A DNA stretch of 64,000 nt from Atherinomorus stipes (GCA_023101725.1 JALJCO010001361.1:1-64000), one strand, 5' to 3'; shown: positions 45,127 through 57,447, counted from the first letter of the stretch. The notes: generated by a model from the sequence alone, not told the origin. Translations and numbers: made by a program.

Positions 45127-46599
45127 AAATTTAATCGTGATTTCAGTTTTCATGTCAAACAATCTCCAAACTCATATAATCGAGTTGAAACAATTTATGT
45201 GCCATTTTTCTTCACGCGGTCTCTGAGTGTTGTGTTTTTAAATTATCAATAAGAAAATGTTGTTGGACGGAGAGAAATACTGAACTAAAAAACATAATCA
45301 TTTGGATAATCGTGATATCAATATTGACCAAAATAATCGTGATAGTGATTTTCTCCATAATCGAGCAACTCTACTTAGAAGTGAAGTCAGCTGATGTCAG
45401 CGACATATTATCATGTCATATCTCCAAGCTGAACTCTTTTGTGGCATTTATTTATTTTATCACATATGTTATAACCTGAAATCTGAAGTATTTTACCAGT
45501 TAAGCATACTTTAATGTTCGGTACATTTTTAGCATCAGGGGAATTATTTATCAGGATTTTATTATTGTGCTAAACCGACCTACAGCGATGACGTCTTTGT
45601 TACTGGCACACGTTGCAGGACTCTTCTAACCTGCACAGATTTAACGCCACACACCTGACACTCTCCAAATAAGGATGAATCACCACACAAAAAGCTACTT
45701 CAAGCCGCTAGGAGCTCACAGGGGGTCCGACTAATGTTTGGTAACAAAACATTGGTGAAATGAAGGAGTTTGTGGCAGATAATGTCTTATTTAGAGGCTG
45801 AGCGAGGTTGCCCATCACTTCCATTATATGGGACAGACGCTGATCTGGAGTGGATCTAAATATCTACTAAAGGAATTCAAGTTGCACCAAAACTGTCTGG
45901 GGGAGGAAATGAACGTATTTCATGCTAGAAAATAGATCCATAGATAGAAAAACAAACTTCCCCTTTAAAAGACAGATTACAGAGGAAGCTGTTTGCAGAT
46001 GTTATCAATCTGTCTGTTCTGAGTTTTTGGCCATCATTAGCCTACCTTTCATTATATCGGCACCCGCTTTCAAATGTGCTTCCTAAAGTTAAAAAAGTTG
46101 TTTCCATAAAGCTGCAAACCTCAGGCAGACAGGTGGGTGTCCAAAGCCCCGCCCAGCTCTCTTTCTGATTGGCTAATATAAAGGCTCTTAGGATTTATTG
46201 GCTGGGAAAAACACATGAATCTGTTTTTTGCTTTTTTTTCGCTGTCATTTTTCGAAATGACGGAAATGTGTTGTGGCGTAATGTAAAGCCTCCCATATGA
46301 AACAAGACTTTTAAAGGACTTTCTAAGGTATTAAATGCAGATTTTTAAATGTAAGACTTTTAGGACCCTGTGGGAACCCTGCTACCGGGACAAAGAGCAT
46401 CAGTATGGATATCGGTATCAATGAAAAAGTGCCATGAACTACTGGTATTGTATCGACAGGAAGAGTTTTGGCATCACCCATCCCTACCAGTTTGTATAAA
46501 TGCTCATCCTAGTTTGATACTAGTCTGTTGTAACAGGCTAAAACGGGAGTCCATTCCTTAGGAAATTTCTTCAACGAGCCTTAAATTTAGGAAAAATCC
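45127..46599. other. Intergenic, no gene
   Basis: 45130-45370 has hAT-like AATCGTGAT tracts. The rest, including 46130-46300, shows no domain-bearing frame. No LIM or homeobox motif of lhx2 was seen. Confidence 0.5.
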
Positions 46600-46639
46600 T
46601 GGTCAGCTAAGGATGTAAAGCTGAATGAGCCCGTGCCTA

Positions 46640-46745
46640 GCAGGGCGAGGAGGCAGGAACTTGCTCGATCATTTCATCCCATTCAACCTCTGAAAAGAGC
46701 AAGTTTAAATCCTGCTCCCAGCTCACCTCAGGTGGTCCAGCATCT
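46640..46745 (-). pseudogene. L1-type ORF2 fragment
   Basis: The minus strand reads SWEQDLNLLFSEVEWDEMIE then QVPASSPC and a stop. This resembles the W..DL......EW..I segment near the C-terminus of L1-clade ORF2 proteins. Only about 30 codons are recognisable. Confidence 0.45.
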
Positions 46746-47039
46746 GACGTAACTATGGTGACATCATTCATCAAAATGGCATTTGAAATACTTGAATTTT
46801 TCATGGTAGTTATGAGATGGGTAGAAGTTGATACAGAGAATGGGCTCCTCCACTACTTCTTGTCTGGCCATTGTTGTTGTGGTTACTGAGGTCAGACACA
46901 CCTGGATTAATCACATTGTCCAGGAATGAAAGACAGGAGACAATTCAGTACATATACAGCAGCCCATTCTGCAGAGAAACAAGCTGATAAACATATTAAC
47001 CTGTTACAGAAGCATATTGCATACATCTGAACAAAATTG

Positions 47040-48565
47040 CTCTGTTTTTCTGAATTAACAACATAATTTTTACAAAAAAACAAAACAAACAAACAAAAAA
47101 AAGTTCTGTTTTTGGAATTAACTAAATGTTTTTTTTAAAAAGTGTTCTGTTTTTCTGAGTTAAGATCATTTCCACCTGGTTTCCAGCTAAACTTGTTGTC
47201 ATGAACAGAAACGGCCCTGGTCTTCACATATCTTCGTCCGATTGGCTGAACAATTTCACATGATTTGTAACTCTGGGTGTCATTGGTTCAGCTGACGTAG
47301 TAGGCTGTGAATTTAACAAACTTTAAAGTATGGTTATGAAAAAATGTGCAACAATTACAAGTGACAATGAATAAAATTTAATTATGAAAACGAGCCTCCC
47401 TGGAGAAAACAAAAGCATCTCTTGCCTGAAAGAAATCTGCAAATAATGCCAACAGTCACAGAACATCATCTGGTTCGTATAATCACAGCGGCATTATCTC
47501 GTTAATTCGGAAAAACAGAACTTTTTTTTTTTTTTTTAACTTTTCAATTTTATTTAATTATAACTTTTATAAGAATTATGTTGTCAATTCAGATTAACAG
47601 AATGTTTTTATTCATTTTTTAAAAACTTATCTTGTTAAATCAGAAAGAACAGAAAATTTTTAATTAATTTCTTTAAAATTATCTTGGTAATTCAGAAAAA
47701 CAAAAAACATTTTATTTATTTTTTTCTTTCAAAATTATTGCATTAATTTGGATGAACAGAAAATTGTTATTTATTTATTTTTTTCGAAATGATCTAGTTA
47801 ATTCAGAAAAACAGAACATTTTTTTTCAAAATTATTTCGTTAATTTGGAAAAACAACTTTTATTTATTTTTTCTTTCAAAATTATTGCAATAATTCTGCA
47901 AACAATATTTTTATTTATGTATCTTTAAAAAATGATCTTATTAATTCAGAAAAACAGAACATTTTTTTTTTTTTAATAATCTTGTCAATTTGGAAAAACA
48001 AAATGTTTTTTGTAAAAATTATGTTGTCAATTCAAATTAACGGAATGTTTTTTATTCATTTTTTAAAAAACTTATCTTGTTAATTCATAAAGAACAGAAC
48101 ATTTTTATTAATTAAATTTTCAAAATTATCTTGTGAATTCAGAAAAAACAAAACATTTTTATTATTTTTTTCTTTAAAAATTATCGCATTAATTCAGAAA
48201 AACAGGACATTTTTTTATTATTATTATTTTGTTGACTCGGAAAAACAGAACATTTTTATTTATTCATTTTGTCAAAGTTACCTTGTTAATTTGGAAAAAC
48301 AGAACATTTTTTTCATTTTTTCTTTCCAAATTATTGCATTAATTTGGAAAAACAACATCTTTATTTATTTATCTTGTTAATGTGGAAAAACAGAACATTT
48401 TTTAAATTATCTGTTCAATTCGGAAAAAAACAAAAAAACTATGTTGTCAGTTCTGATAAACACAATGTTTCTTTTTTTTTTTTTAAAGAAACTTATCTTG
48501 TTGATGCAGAAAAAAACATTTTTATTTATTTTTGTAAAAAAAAAAATTTGTCTTGGTCATTTTCG
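47040..48565. repeat. Degenerate AT-rich tandem array
   Basis: A loosely conserved unit of about 50-60 bp recurs some 20-25 times: AATTCAGAAAAACAGAACAT, a T-rich run, then AAAATTATCTTGTTAATT. Units vary in T-run length and in Gly/Asp-type GAA/GGA changes. No coding sense. Confidence 0.8.
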
Positions 48566-49039
48566 TCCTCAGTGGCTTTGTGACCTAACTTGAATAAAAC
48601 TGATGCTTGAGGGTTTAGATGAGCAATTATTTAGAATTAAATAAAAAATCAAAACTGTGGTAAGTGCGCTGGCAAATATCACATTCTTCTTCTTCTTTAA
48701 AAAAAAAAATGTTTTTATTGTTTGGGGAGGGGAAGGTAAGAAAAAAAGATGTTGAAGGTAGATGTTGGGGTTGGAGGGGGCTCCACAAACCAGTTGTGCT
48801 CAGGACACCCAAATGTCTAGCAGCAGCAATGCCTGAAGAGCAACCATAAGTTAAAAAAAAAAAAAAAAAAATCTAATCCTAAAAATTACTAATTTCTCAA
48901 TCGTGAAAAGGAGATTGAAGATTAAACTGGCCACTACGTTGTCACTCGACCCAAACGTCCTTTTTTAAAATCAATTTTTGTGAAAACTAGCTCTTTTTAC
49001 GGTTAATTAAGCCCCTAAACACACTAGAACTACCAATCC

Positions 49040-49191
49040 CAGGAGTCATTGCGAAGCAGAACGTGACTTACGCGTGCGTACGCATCATGGCGCTGAACGG
49101 CCCTGTGTGACAGGTAGGCTAGCTTAAAAAAAAAAAGCCCTCCGGACTGACGCGTCTGCGCACAGAAATCTGCCGCCGGGGACACATAAAG
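49040..49191 (+). promoter_or_regulatory. dennd1a CpG-rich 5' region with a short uORF
   Basis: CpG-dense DNA (ACGCGTGCGTACGC, GACGCGTCTGCGC) lies directly before the dennd1a start. A 7-codon upstream frame ATG...TGA spans 49087-49110. The transcription start is not determined. Confidence 0.6.
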
Positions 49192-49208
49192 ATGGGGTCC
49201 AGAATCAG
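49192..49208 (+). CDS. dennd1a: dennd1a first coding exon
   Basis: ATG GGG TCC AGA ATC AG, then GTAAGAAC, encodes MGSRI plus two bases of an Arg codon. Vertebrate DENND1A begins MGSRIK, and the 5-residue first coding exon with a perfect donor fits. DENND1A (connecdenn 1) is a clathrin-associated guanine nucleotide exchange factor for Rab35 in endosomal recycling. The CpG-rich context supports a promoter-proximal exon. Confidence 0.9.
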
Positions 49209-49716
49209 GTAAGAACCCCTGTCCTGCTCACCTGAGCTCGCGCGCAGCCTGCTGTCGCCTCAGCTTGGTTCTTGTATGGAGAAGGTGGACTGCGAGGCCC
49301 TGACTTGTTGCGACACTGGCTAAAAACATTAGTGGCTCTCGACTCAGCCGACCCGACAAGCAGTGTTTGTTTATGTGCGTGTTTGTTTGTTTGTAAACAG
49401 GTGATTATGCTTTAAATGTCTGTCTGTGAGCGCGTGAAACATGGCAGATCATTCCAGATCAGGAGGAAGGACACAGATGAGGAGGGATGTCCACATACAC
49501 TCATAGACCGGATGCTAGCTTTCATGACTACAGAGTGTAAACGTTTGTCCAGAGCTGCTGTTATAAACCTGGAGAAGCTGAAGGACAGAACAGACCACGT
49601 CCTCACAAGATAACCCTCCGCGATCAGCTCTGTTAACTCTGCTCCTGGATGTGAAACTGGGCAACCAGCGTCACAGAACCAGCAAGTTATGGAAAAATGT
49701 ATATAAAAGCAGGAGA
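49209..49716 (+). other. dennd1a intron 1 start, no further gene
   Basis: The frame at 49416-49613 has an open but unrecognised translation and no splice support. Confidence 0.5.
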
Positions 49717-50030
49717 CAACAGTTTCTAAACCCTGCCAACGCGTATTTTATTCCCAGCAGAACATAAACATGTCAGATGATGAAACTGAGACATTTGATC
49801 ATTTCATGGAAAATATGAGCTGAAAAGTAGTTCCAGGATGATGTTTACCATCGTGTAGCATCTCCTCTTCCTCTAACATCTGTCTGTAAACATCTGGGAA
49901 GTGAGGAGACCAGTTCTTGGTCCCGTTCTGGTCTGATGAAGGATTCCAGCTGCTCTACAGTCCTGGACCTGGTGGCTGGATTTCTGCTTTCATGATGCTC
50001 CCAATGTTTTCTATCGGTGAAAGATCTGGA
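49717..50030 (-). mobile_element. Fish DNA-transposon end fragment, antisense
   Basis: On the minus strand it contains TTCCATGAAATGATCAAATG, CTCAGTTTCATCATCTGACA and a GAATAAAATACGCG-like end. This is a very common fish element tail. The 35-bp minisatellite starts where it breaks off. Confidence 0.55.
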
Positions 50031-50521
50031 CTGCAGGCAGACCAGTTCAGCAGCTGGACTCTGGACTAAGGACAGACCAGTTCAGCTGCAGGACTCTGGA
50101 CTGCAGGCAGACCAGTTCAGCAGCTGGACTCTGGACTAAGGACAGACCAGTTCAGCTGCAGGACTCTGGACTGCAGGCAGACCAGTTCAGCAGCCGGACT
50201 CTGGACTGCAGGCAGACCAGTTCAGCAGCTGGACTCTGGACTGCAGGCAGACCAATTCAGCAGCCGGACTCTGGACTGCAGGCAGACCAGTTCAGAAGCT
50301 GGACTCTGGACTGCAGGCAGACCAGTTCAGAAGCTGGACTCTGGACTGCAGGCAGACCAGTTCAGCTGCAGGACTCTGGACTGCAGGCAGACCAATTCAG
50401 CAGCCGGACTCTGGACTGCAGGCAGACCAGTTCAGAAGCTGGACTCTGGACTGCAGGCAGACCAGTTCAGAAGCTGGACTCTGGACTGCAGGCAGACCAG
50501 TTCAGCTGCAGGACTCTGGAC
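50026..50521. repeat. 35-bp minisatellite, about 14 copies (left part)
   Basis: The unit combines CTGGACTGCAGGCAGACCAG and TTCAGCAGCTGGACT. Variants include GGACTAAGGACAG, AGAAGCTGG and AGCTGCAGG. It continues at 52129-52262 after the hAT-like insertion. Confidence 0.95.
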
Positions 50522-52128
50522 CAGGGGCGGAGCTAGACATTGTCATCATCAGGGGCTTAGCCCACAAAAAGATTCATCGTTAGAAGGGTGATCCAGTACA
50601 CCAAAAAAGTAATGATTTAATCTACTGGTGTGGTACCAAAAATTATTCAGTATTTGCCTTTATCTATCTAACGTTTAACACGTCCTGCCCATGTTCTTTA
50701 ATAATCATAACGCTACATTATGTTTTCATTGGAATGTATTAATAGATAACCATTAAAGTGAAACTCGGTCGTAGCGTCACAGATCTTACTCATAGAACAA
50801 TACCAACACATGGCTCAGGACCAAACAAGGACTCACTGAGCAGAATTCACGGAACCAGTTCTAAACCAGGACTCATTCAGGGATATAATGATAAATCTAG
50901 GCTAAACAAAAGTAAAAAGAAAAACTGTTTTTAAAAATTCTACTTCACTTAAAGTAAATATGTCCTAAATTATAATCCCATCTTCTTCTTTTTTCTTGTT
51001 CCACCTCTGTGTTGTTCTCATTCTTGCTGTCATCTTTCCCTCTTTGTACTAACACACAAAGATCAATAAGAGCCACAAAAAATATTATTGTAAAAATTAG
51101 CACCAATATATTCCACACAATTATAAGGTTATTTATACCTTTGTTTTGGAGTTAAAACAGGTAAAAGGTCATATCTGCATATAGTCTGAAACCATAATAT
51201 CACCAGGTAAGGTGTTTTTGTTATTGCTATATGTACAGCATTTAAACATGACATCATTTAACCTCAACTTCAAAAGAAAGTTCACAAACTAGTGTGTTCT
51301 AAAATGCTCATGCTGGCATTTTTGTTTCTTACTACCATTTCTCTCTTTTTTGTCCTTCATTCACACATCAAGCAGTGCAAATTATTATCATCCAAAGATT
51401 TATGAAATACAGTATATCATTGTAAAATTGTCTTTAGTTGTTTTCTCTCACCTGAGCTGTTCTCTTTTTTAAAAAAGGACTTGATGTCCACGGTTGGCAA
51501 ATCACAAAAAAAATAGTATATATAGCCTACTGTATATTTTTATATATATATTCAAAAGTTAGTAAAAATTAATAATAAATTTAAGGAAATTTATTGGGCT
51601 CAGCTCATTACTGTACTTATTTCATAAACCAATGCTAAACGCAGCATATTACGATTTCAATAATTACGTTCACTTATCTTGTTGAAACAATGGCATCTGT
51701 GCTCACTGCCTAACAAATGACATCTGACTGTCATAAAAGTTACAAGGGAAAAGTAACGGACACACCATCGTCATTCATGGTTTACATATGACCACTACCT
51801 ACCAGATGAACGTTAGATTAACGTTCTCTGATGCTCTGAATCAATGAGCATGTGGGGGCTGCAGCAGGCTGCGCACCGCACCGCAATCGAAGGCGCGCGC
51901 GGCACACAAATGCCACAGGTTTGGACCAGACCAAGTTTAGAGAGGGGGGAGCCTAGTAACGACATGCAGCTTCCCCTTTTTATTAAGTTTTGCATATTGT
52001 AGTTGATGAGAAATAATCAAATCTAAATTAATAAAAAGCAGAAAAAAGAAATGTCAAAAAACATCCGGGGCTTTTGAAGAATCATTCCAGGCTTAAGCCC
52101 CCTAAGCCGCCCCCCCGCTCCGCCAATG
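50522..52128. mobile_element. hAT-like element inserted in the minisatellite (1607 bp)
   Basis: It starts CAGGGGCGGAGCTAGAC and ends GCTCCGCCAATG, which are inverted. CTCTGGAC flanks both sides (50514-50521, 52129-52136), an exact 8-bp duplication taken from the repeat unit. No transposase frame. The ends of the element carry GGGGCTTAGCCC / AAGCCCCCTAAGCC. Confidence 0.88.
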
Positions 52129-52262
52129 CTCTGGACTGCAAGCAGACCAGTTCAGCAGCTGGACTCTGGACTGCAGGCAGACCAATTCAGCAGCCGGACT
52201 CTGGACTGCAGGCAGACCAGTTCAGAAGCTGGATTCTGGACTGCAGGCAGACCAGTTCAGCA
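52129..52262. repeat. 35-bp minisatellite, right part (about 4 copies)
   Basis: Continuation of 50026-50521 in phase once the inserted element and one copy of CTCTGGAC are removed. Confidence 0.93.
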
Positions 52263-52297
52263 ACAGGACTACTCTGCTGTTTCCATGCTGCTGTAAT

Positions 52298-52434
52298 GGA
52301 TCCTGTATGTGGTCCAGAGAGGACGGATGGTGGTGGTTCTGGATCCTGTATGTGGTCCAGAGAGGACGGATGGTGGTGGTTCTGGATCCTGTATGTGGTC
52401 CAGAGAGGACGGATGGTGGTGGTTCTGGATCCTG
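52298..52434. repeat. 43-bp tandem repeat, 3 copies
   Basis: The unit begins GGATCCTGTATGTGGTCCAG, followed by AGAGGACGGATGG and a TGG run. Units start at 52298, 52341 and 52384 with no differences that I can see. Confidence 0.95.
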
Positions 52435-52899
52435 GTCTCATGTGCTTCTCGTCTGGATGATGGAGCTTTAACCTGCATTTGTGGATTTCAGGATGAACTG
52501 TGTTCACTGAGATGTTCTGGAATCTTCCTGAGTCCATCAGTGGTTTCCAGTAGAGAATCATGTCTGCTTTAATGCAGAAGATCGGACGCAGCATCCAGTA
52601 TGGTCCCCTGCAAAAATACACCCTTAAGCTTAGAAGGATGACGTCCAGATTAAGTCCCGTTGTCCTTAGCAGTTTTGGTCCTCGGTTTTCCTCCAGCAAG
52701 TTGTACTTCTCAGAGAACTTCTGGAGCATCATAGAAGGTTCCAGTCTGGAGAAGGTCCAGAAACATCTTCACAGTTTTGGAGATAGTGAAGTGGAGACAG
52801 TAGGGACGTCACAAAGACCTGGACATCCCCCTTAAACTCGTGAAAAGATGAAAACTGGCCAGGGAGGCTGCAATACTGAAGGAGGTTCTGGAAGTTCTG

Positions 52900-53700
52900 G
52901 AAGTGTCCTACACGAGACAACAAAGTCCTGGATTCTGCAGATGTCTGGACTGTGGACTTGGAGACGGAAGACTTTACCAACATCTAAGACAGAAACGTAC
53001 ATGAGGAATCCTGAAGTCCTGCTGGGAACATGTGTTCTGGTCTCATGAGACCGAGGTTGGACTTTCTGGATACAGTTCCAGGAAGAAAAACCACCATCCC
53101 TACAGTGAAGCATGGAGGTGGCAGTATCATGCTGTGGGGCTAGTTTTCTTCAGCTGGAATTAGGGCTGAACGATATGGACAAAATTTCATATCTCGATAT
53201 TCATTCCAGACATCTCAATATCGATACGATACGATATGACTACGGGTTCGTTGAAAACCAGCACTTTTGTGGAAAGTGCAGTTTTGTTTGCGACTTCCAG
53301 AGCTTTGCATGCAGGACAAGCGCAGGGGAAATCTAGATCTTTTTATATAGTTGCTTTCACGATATTAATATCTTGAATGTTCGTATCGCGATATAGATAC
53401 GATAACCGTATATCTTTCAGCCTTAGCTGGAATTAGAGCTTCCTTCATGGGGGAGGGAGTTCTGAACAGATACCAGATTCACTTTTGGACCAAAACCTTC
53501 AGACGTCTGCTGGAAACGACCACATCCAGACCAACTGGAGAACAGAAGGTTCTGGAGCCAGAACCTGAACCTAAATCCAGCTGAAGAGGGCTGAGAACCA
53601 GAGACCCTCACAGTCTGCCAGACCTGGAGCCGGTTTGGAAGGACGAGTGAAGTCCAGATGATCCATGATGATGGACTCGGATCCAGGAGGACTGAATGAT
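52900..53700 (+). pseudogene. Tc1-like transposase remnant
   Basis: The plus strand reads TTIPTVKHGGGSIMLWG, the hallmark stretch before the second catalytic Asp of Tc1 transposases. Around it are degenerate VLVS.ETE-like and PELNLNPAE-like pieces. It is split by the MITE at 53161-53425 and full of stops. The surrounding 49.7-53.7 kb probably derives from the same or a related element. Confidence 0.7.
53161..53425. mobile_element. hAT MITE, 265 bp
   Basis: The ends are TAGGGCTGAACGATATGG and ATATCTTTCAGCCTTA. GCTGGAAT flanks both sides exactly (53153-53160, 53426-53433). It interrupts the Tc1-like remnant. Confidence 0.9.
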
Positions 53701-53711
53701 GACATGAAATC

Positions 53712-54155
53712 TAGGGATGTACGATACTGGAATTTTGGCCGATATCCGATATGCCGATATTTTAAAACTCATGTGGCCGATAACCGATATCGATACTGAT
53801 AATAAAGCTGAAAAAAATAAGCAGTCATTGCAAATAGTAGTTTTGTTATCCGTTTCCGACACTGGATAAAAAGTAGGGGTGGGAAAAAATATCAATACAC
53901 TGAGATATCGCAATATTTTCATATGCTGATATGAAATCGCTATCTAAAAACGCGGCATCGATCTATTTTACTTACAAAAGTCTTGCGAGATTTTATTCTG
54001 TTACAAAATCTCACGATATTTTGTGAATGTCGTAACAGAACGATGAAATATTGTGAGATTTTGTTCGTAAAATAGATGGATAACGCGTTTTTAAATGTCA
54101 ATATATCATCAGCATATGAAAATATCATGAACTTTTTGTGAATTCTTGAGAGATT
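53712..54155. mobile_element. hAT-like element, truncated copy
   Basis: It starts TAGGGATGTACGATACTGG and carries the same inner sequence as 42848-45126, with only one tandem unit. The right end is missing. Confidence 0.7.
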
Positions 54156-54415
54156 TGACGGATGAATGTATTGAACTGTTGAGGTTATTAAAGGTCACAT
54201 TAAAGGAGGGAAAAGTCTGGGAAGGATTTATTGTGATTTCATTTAATGGCACAGAAACCTGGAATTTTAACTGGGGAGTGAAAACTTTTATATCTACTGT
54301 ATGAACTTAAGTAAATTACCAGATATTCTTGGGAAGCCTATCATAAGTGACCCTTATAAATGCACTTTAAATGTTTTATATATGTAAATCATTTATTTAT
54401 GTTGATGTGTTCCAG

Positions 54416-54480
54416 GGAGAATCCTGAGTCCACGTTTGAGGTCTATCTGGAGGTCGCCATCCCAGGCAAGCACACCTCTG
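54416..54480 (+). CDS. dennd1a: dennd1a exon 2
   Basis: After the acceptor GTTCCAG (54409-54415), 65 nt complete the Arg codon from exon 1 and encode ENPESTFEVYLEVAIPGKHT, then SG split over the next junction. Human DENND1A has QNPETTFEVYVEVA here. This is the first strand of the upstream DENN (longin-like) lobe. The donor is CTCTG|GTAAGT. Confidence 0.93.
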
Positions 54481-56010
54481 GTAAGTTCATGGAAGTGGAA
54501 CTGACCCTGGACTACTACTACTCATTTACAAATAACTTTTTAATGAATGTTTCTTGTTTTAAAGAACAGAAAATTTTATGCAAAAGGCTCCGACTCTCAC
54601 ATGTGTGCACCATTTTTCAGACTCTTGGGGGAAATTTCATCTGTTCGTGTCTGTTGTAGCACACAGAATTTCTCACTCTGAGCCATGTCCAAGCTGGAGG
54701 GAATTTATACAGAACTTTTACAATAATAGAAAAGTTATCTCATATTTTATTCCCAATTTTTAGACCTAGTTTGTCTCAGATTGGGTTAGATGCATCTAAT
54801 AGACTGCATCTCTGAAATGCTCCTTTTATAGCCAGTAATGTTTCTGAACTGGTGCCAGTTAACCTGATTTACTGATTGATATTAAAATCTCCTCCTATTA
54901 TTATTTTCCACCTTTTGTTTCTGCTGTTCCAGCTTTTTACAGATTTGTTGCTGCATCAGATTCACAAGCAAAACACAAGCAAAACATTTTAAATGCTGCA
55001 CAAATAAATATTTAGATGTTAAAAAAACAAACATTTTAAGCAGCTTTTTCTGTTTTTGAAGTATTTGTCTCCTAACTTTGCTGAGAAAATCCTTTCAGTC
55101 TTAAAAAAAAAGTCAGAATGTCCATTTTTCTTTTAATTCCATCCAGATGCAAGTTTCTGTTAAAGCAGCTGTTCTCTCAGTTCAATCTGTCGTTTGTTCA
55201 GTTAGTTTTCTGTGTGTAAACCTTTTGACAAAGGAAACAGTGTTTTCTAAACACACTTTTTTTGGGGGCTAAAACTGTAATTAAAACCTTCCTGATGCTC
55301 CGTATTTTCATGCAGATTGAGACGGTACGAGGCTGTCCTCAAAGTTGCTCCAGAGATCTTAGAAATAGATCCAACAAACAGTCATCATCAGAGATAAATA
55401 CAGTTATGAAGGTTTGACATGGATGTTGGGTCTGGTGCATTTCCTGTTCCCAGTAAAACTGATCCAGCAAGATGTTGGAAACATTCCTCAGAGGTTTATA
55501 TCATCACATTGACATGATGGCATCACACCAGGGCTGCCATAAACGATTATTTTCATAATCGACTCATCACTGATTGTTTTGGCAATGAGTCGACTAATCA
55601 GATCATAGGAAAATTGTTGCATGTTTACCGTACCAGCCAAAATTTTGGTCACTTTCTCATTGAATCTAATGCTCCGTTCAGACCGAACGCGTTGTCGGCG
55701 GCAAAAATGCACCTGACGCCCAGAGTTTGATGCTGGTCCACATAAAATCAGATGCTGACATCCAGAGACAAAAACCTGACATGTGTCGGGGCTTCGGACT
55801 AATTTTTTCACCAGGAGCACAGCTTAAATTTTAAGGAGCACAAGCAGAAACTTTAGGGCCGCACATCAAAATGGACTTACAAAGCAAATATTTGCACTAC
55901 CTCTCATTTTCACTGTTTTACTGATAAATACCTGAACAAATGCAGAAACTACAACATTCACAGGTCATATCACATTCATGTTTCAGTTTCAGACTGGCAC
56001 TTTACTCAAA
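54481..56010 (+). other. dennd1a intron 2, first part
   Basis: No exon is seen. About 54900-55110 resembles 29935-30160 (old DNA element). About 55529-55640 starts like a hAT MITE (AGGGCTGCCATAAACGATTA) without a clear partner. Confidence 0.5.
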
Positions 56011-57447
56011 GGGCCCGATTTACGAAAGGTTTGCGCTTGTTAAAACAGGCGCTATCTTCATTACGCACGCAATAATCCGCCAGAGCTGATTTACAAAGCA
56101 GGGCAAAAGGAGGTTTGCGCCTGTCAAGGGGCAAAATAGCGCCGCTGTCCATTTTGCGCATCTGCTGCAGATGAATATGCAAAACTGGGCGTTTCTGCCA
56201 GAAGGCGCAAAATATTGGGAGGAGACTATTATGCAAAACCTCAGTTTAACACGCGCAATGAGATCTATCAACTGTTCAAAGGAAAGCGGGGGCAAAAGAT
56301 TGCGTGTAATTTAGCATGTCTGAAAAGCAGGTATAACTGGCAGCTTTACGCACTGATGGCTGAAAGAATGCTGCACACAGGACTGCAGACATCGGGTCAG
56401 AATCATTTCTCATGATGTGTTCAGGCGACACATCAAGTTTTCATTATTTAATTAAATAACAATCAACATCTCTGTTAAACACGGTTATTCTAGACATGAA
56501 CCAGAACATCTGCAGCTGCAGCATCATGGTAGTTAAAGCTGACATTAATTATGTCTTTTTATTTTCTTTTACTTTTTGCCAATGGCATATTTTTAAATTA
56601 AAATCATCTCCTGCTCCTCCACACGCAGCAACTGCTGCTGCTGTTCTGAGGTGTCCTGTGTGGAGTTGGCCCCCACCCCACAAAAAACTCAGTGAAAATA
56701 ACCAGAAACGTCGCACAAACTAATGATACTATTTTTTTACTGAGTTTTGCATGGGGTGGGGGGCAATTACGCAGGTCCCGCGCCTGGCATTGTGCCAAAG
56801 AGCGCGCAGTCTGTGCGTAATATCAGATCATCTTCAACGGCGTGTCCTTATCCACGTCCTTAAACTGGCCTCTTGTTACGATCCACAGGGAAACCTGCTG
56901 CATTATTTTTATTTATAGTTATTATGAAGAGTTAATTTGCAAAAACAGACAAACACCACTGTGGAAAAACGGAGTTATCTGCTTTTGTTGCTGTCGGGTA
57001 CAAACGTCCTATCTCCATTTTACATCATTAAAACCCTCTACTTCATGTGAGCTTGATTTTCTGAAAATATTCAAAAAGTAAATGAAGAGTTTATTTGCAA
57101 AAGCAGATAACTCCGTTTTTTCTAAATGGCGTTTGTCTATTTTTGCAAATGAACTCTTCATATTTATCTTATATTCTGTTTTTTATTTGCCTCATTATAT
57201 CTCTGAAACTAACATCTCTCTATCAGGATAATTTTCATTTTGCGTTTACCACATGCTCTTCTGAACTTTCCGTGGCGCAGGGAGAGCGCACGCTAAATCC
57301 TCATTTAAATCCTGCTTTTTGCGCCTGTTACAGATTGCGCGTGTAATCTTTGTAGATCACCCGCAAACGCTAAAATGACAGCGCACGCTATTTTTTGCGA
57401 GGCAAAGATATTAGACTCGCAATTTGGAGTCTTTGTAAATCAGGCCC
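56011..57447. mobile_element. PIF/Harbinger-like non-autonomous element (1437 bp)
   Basis: The ends GGGCCCGATTTACGAAAG and CTTTGTAAATCAGGCCC are inverted. Subterminal stretches (TTGCGC, GCGCAA, GATTTACAAAGCAGG) repeat the end motif. AAA lies on both sides, so the target is not certain. The class is inferred from end style. Confidence 0.65.

Noticed and set aside
42200..49000. Search for lhx2 exons between the two genes
   Set aside because: No LIM zinc-finger or homeodomain motif seen in any frame.
52074..52732. Frames of 128 and 181 codons over the minisatellite and 43-bp repeats
   Set aside because: Repeat-driven open frames (units of 43 and 35 bp) with no homology.
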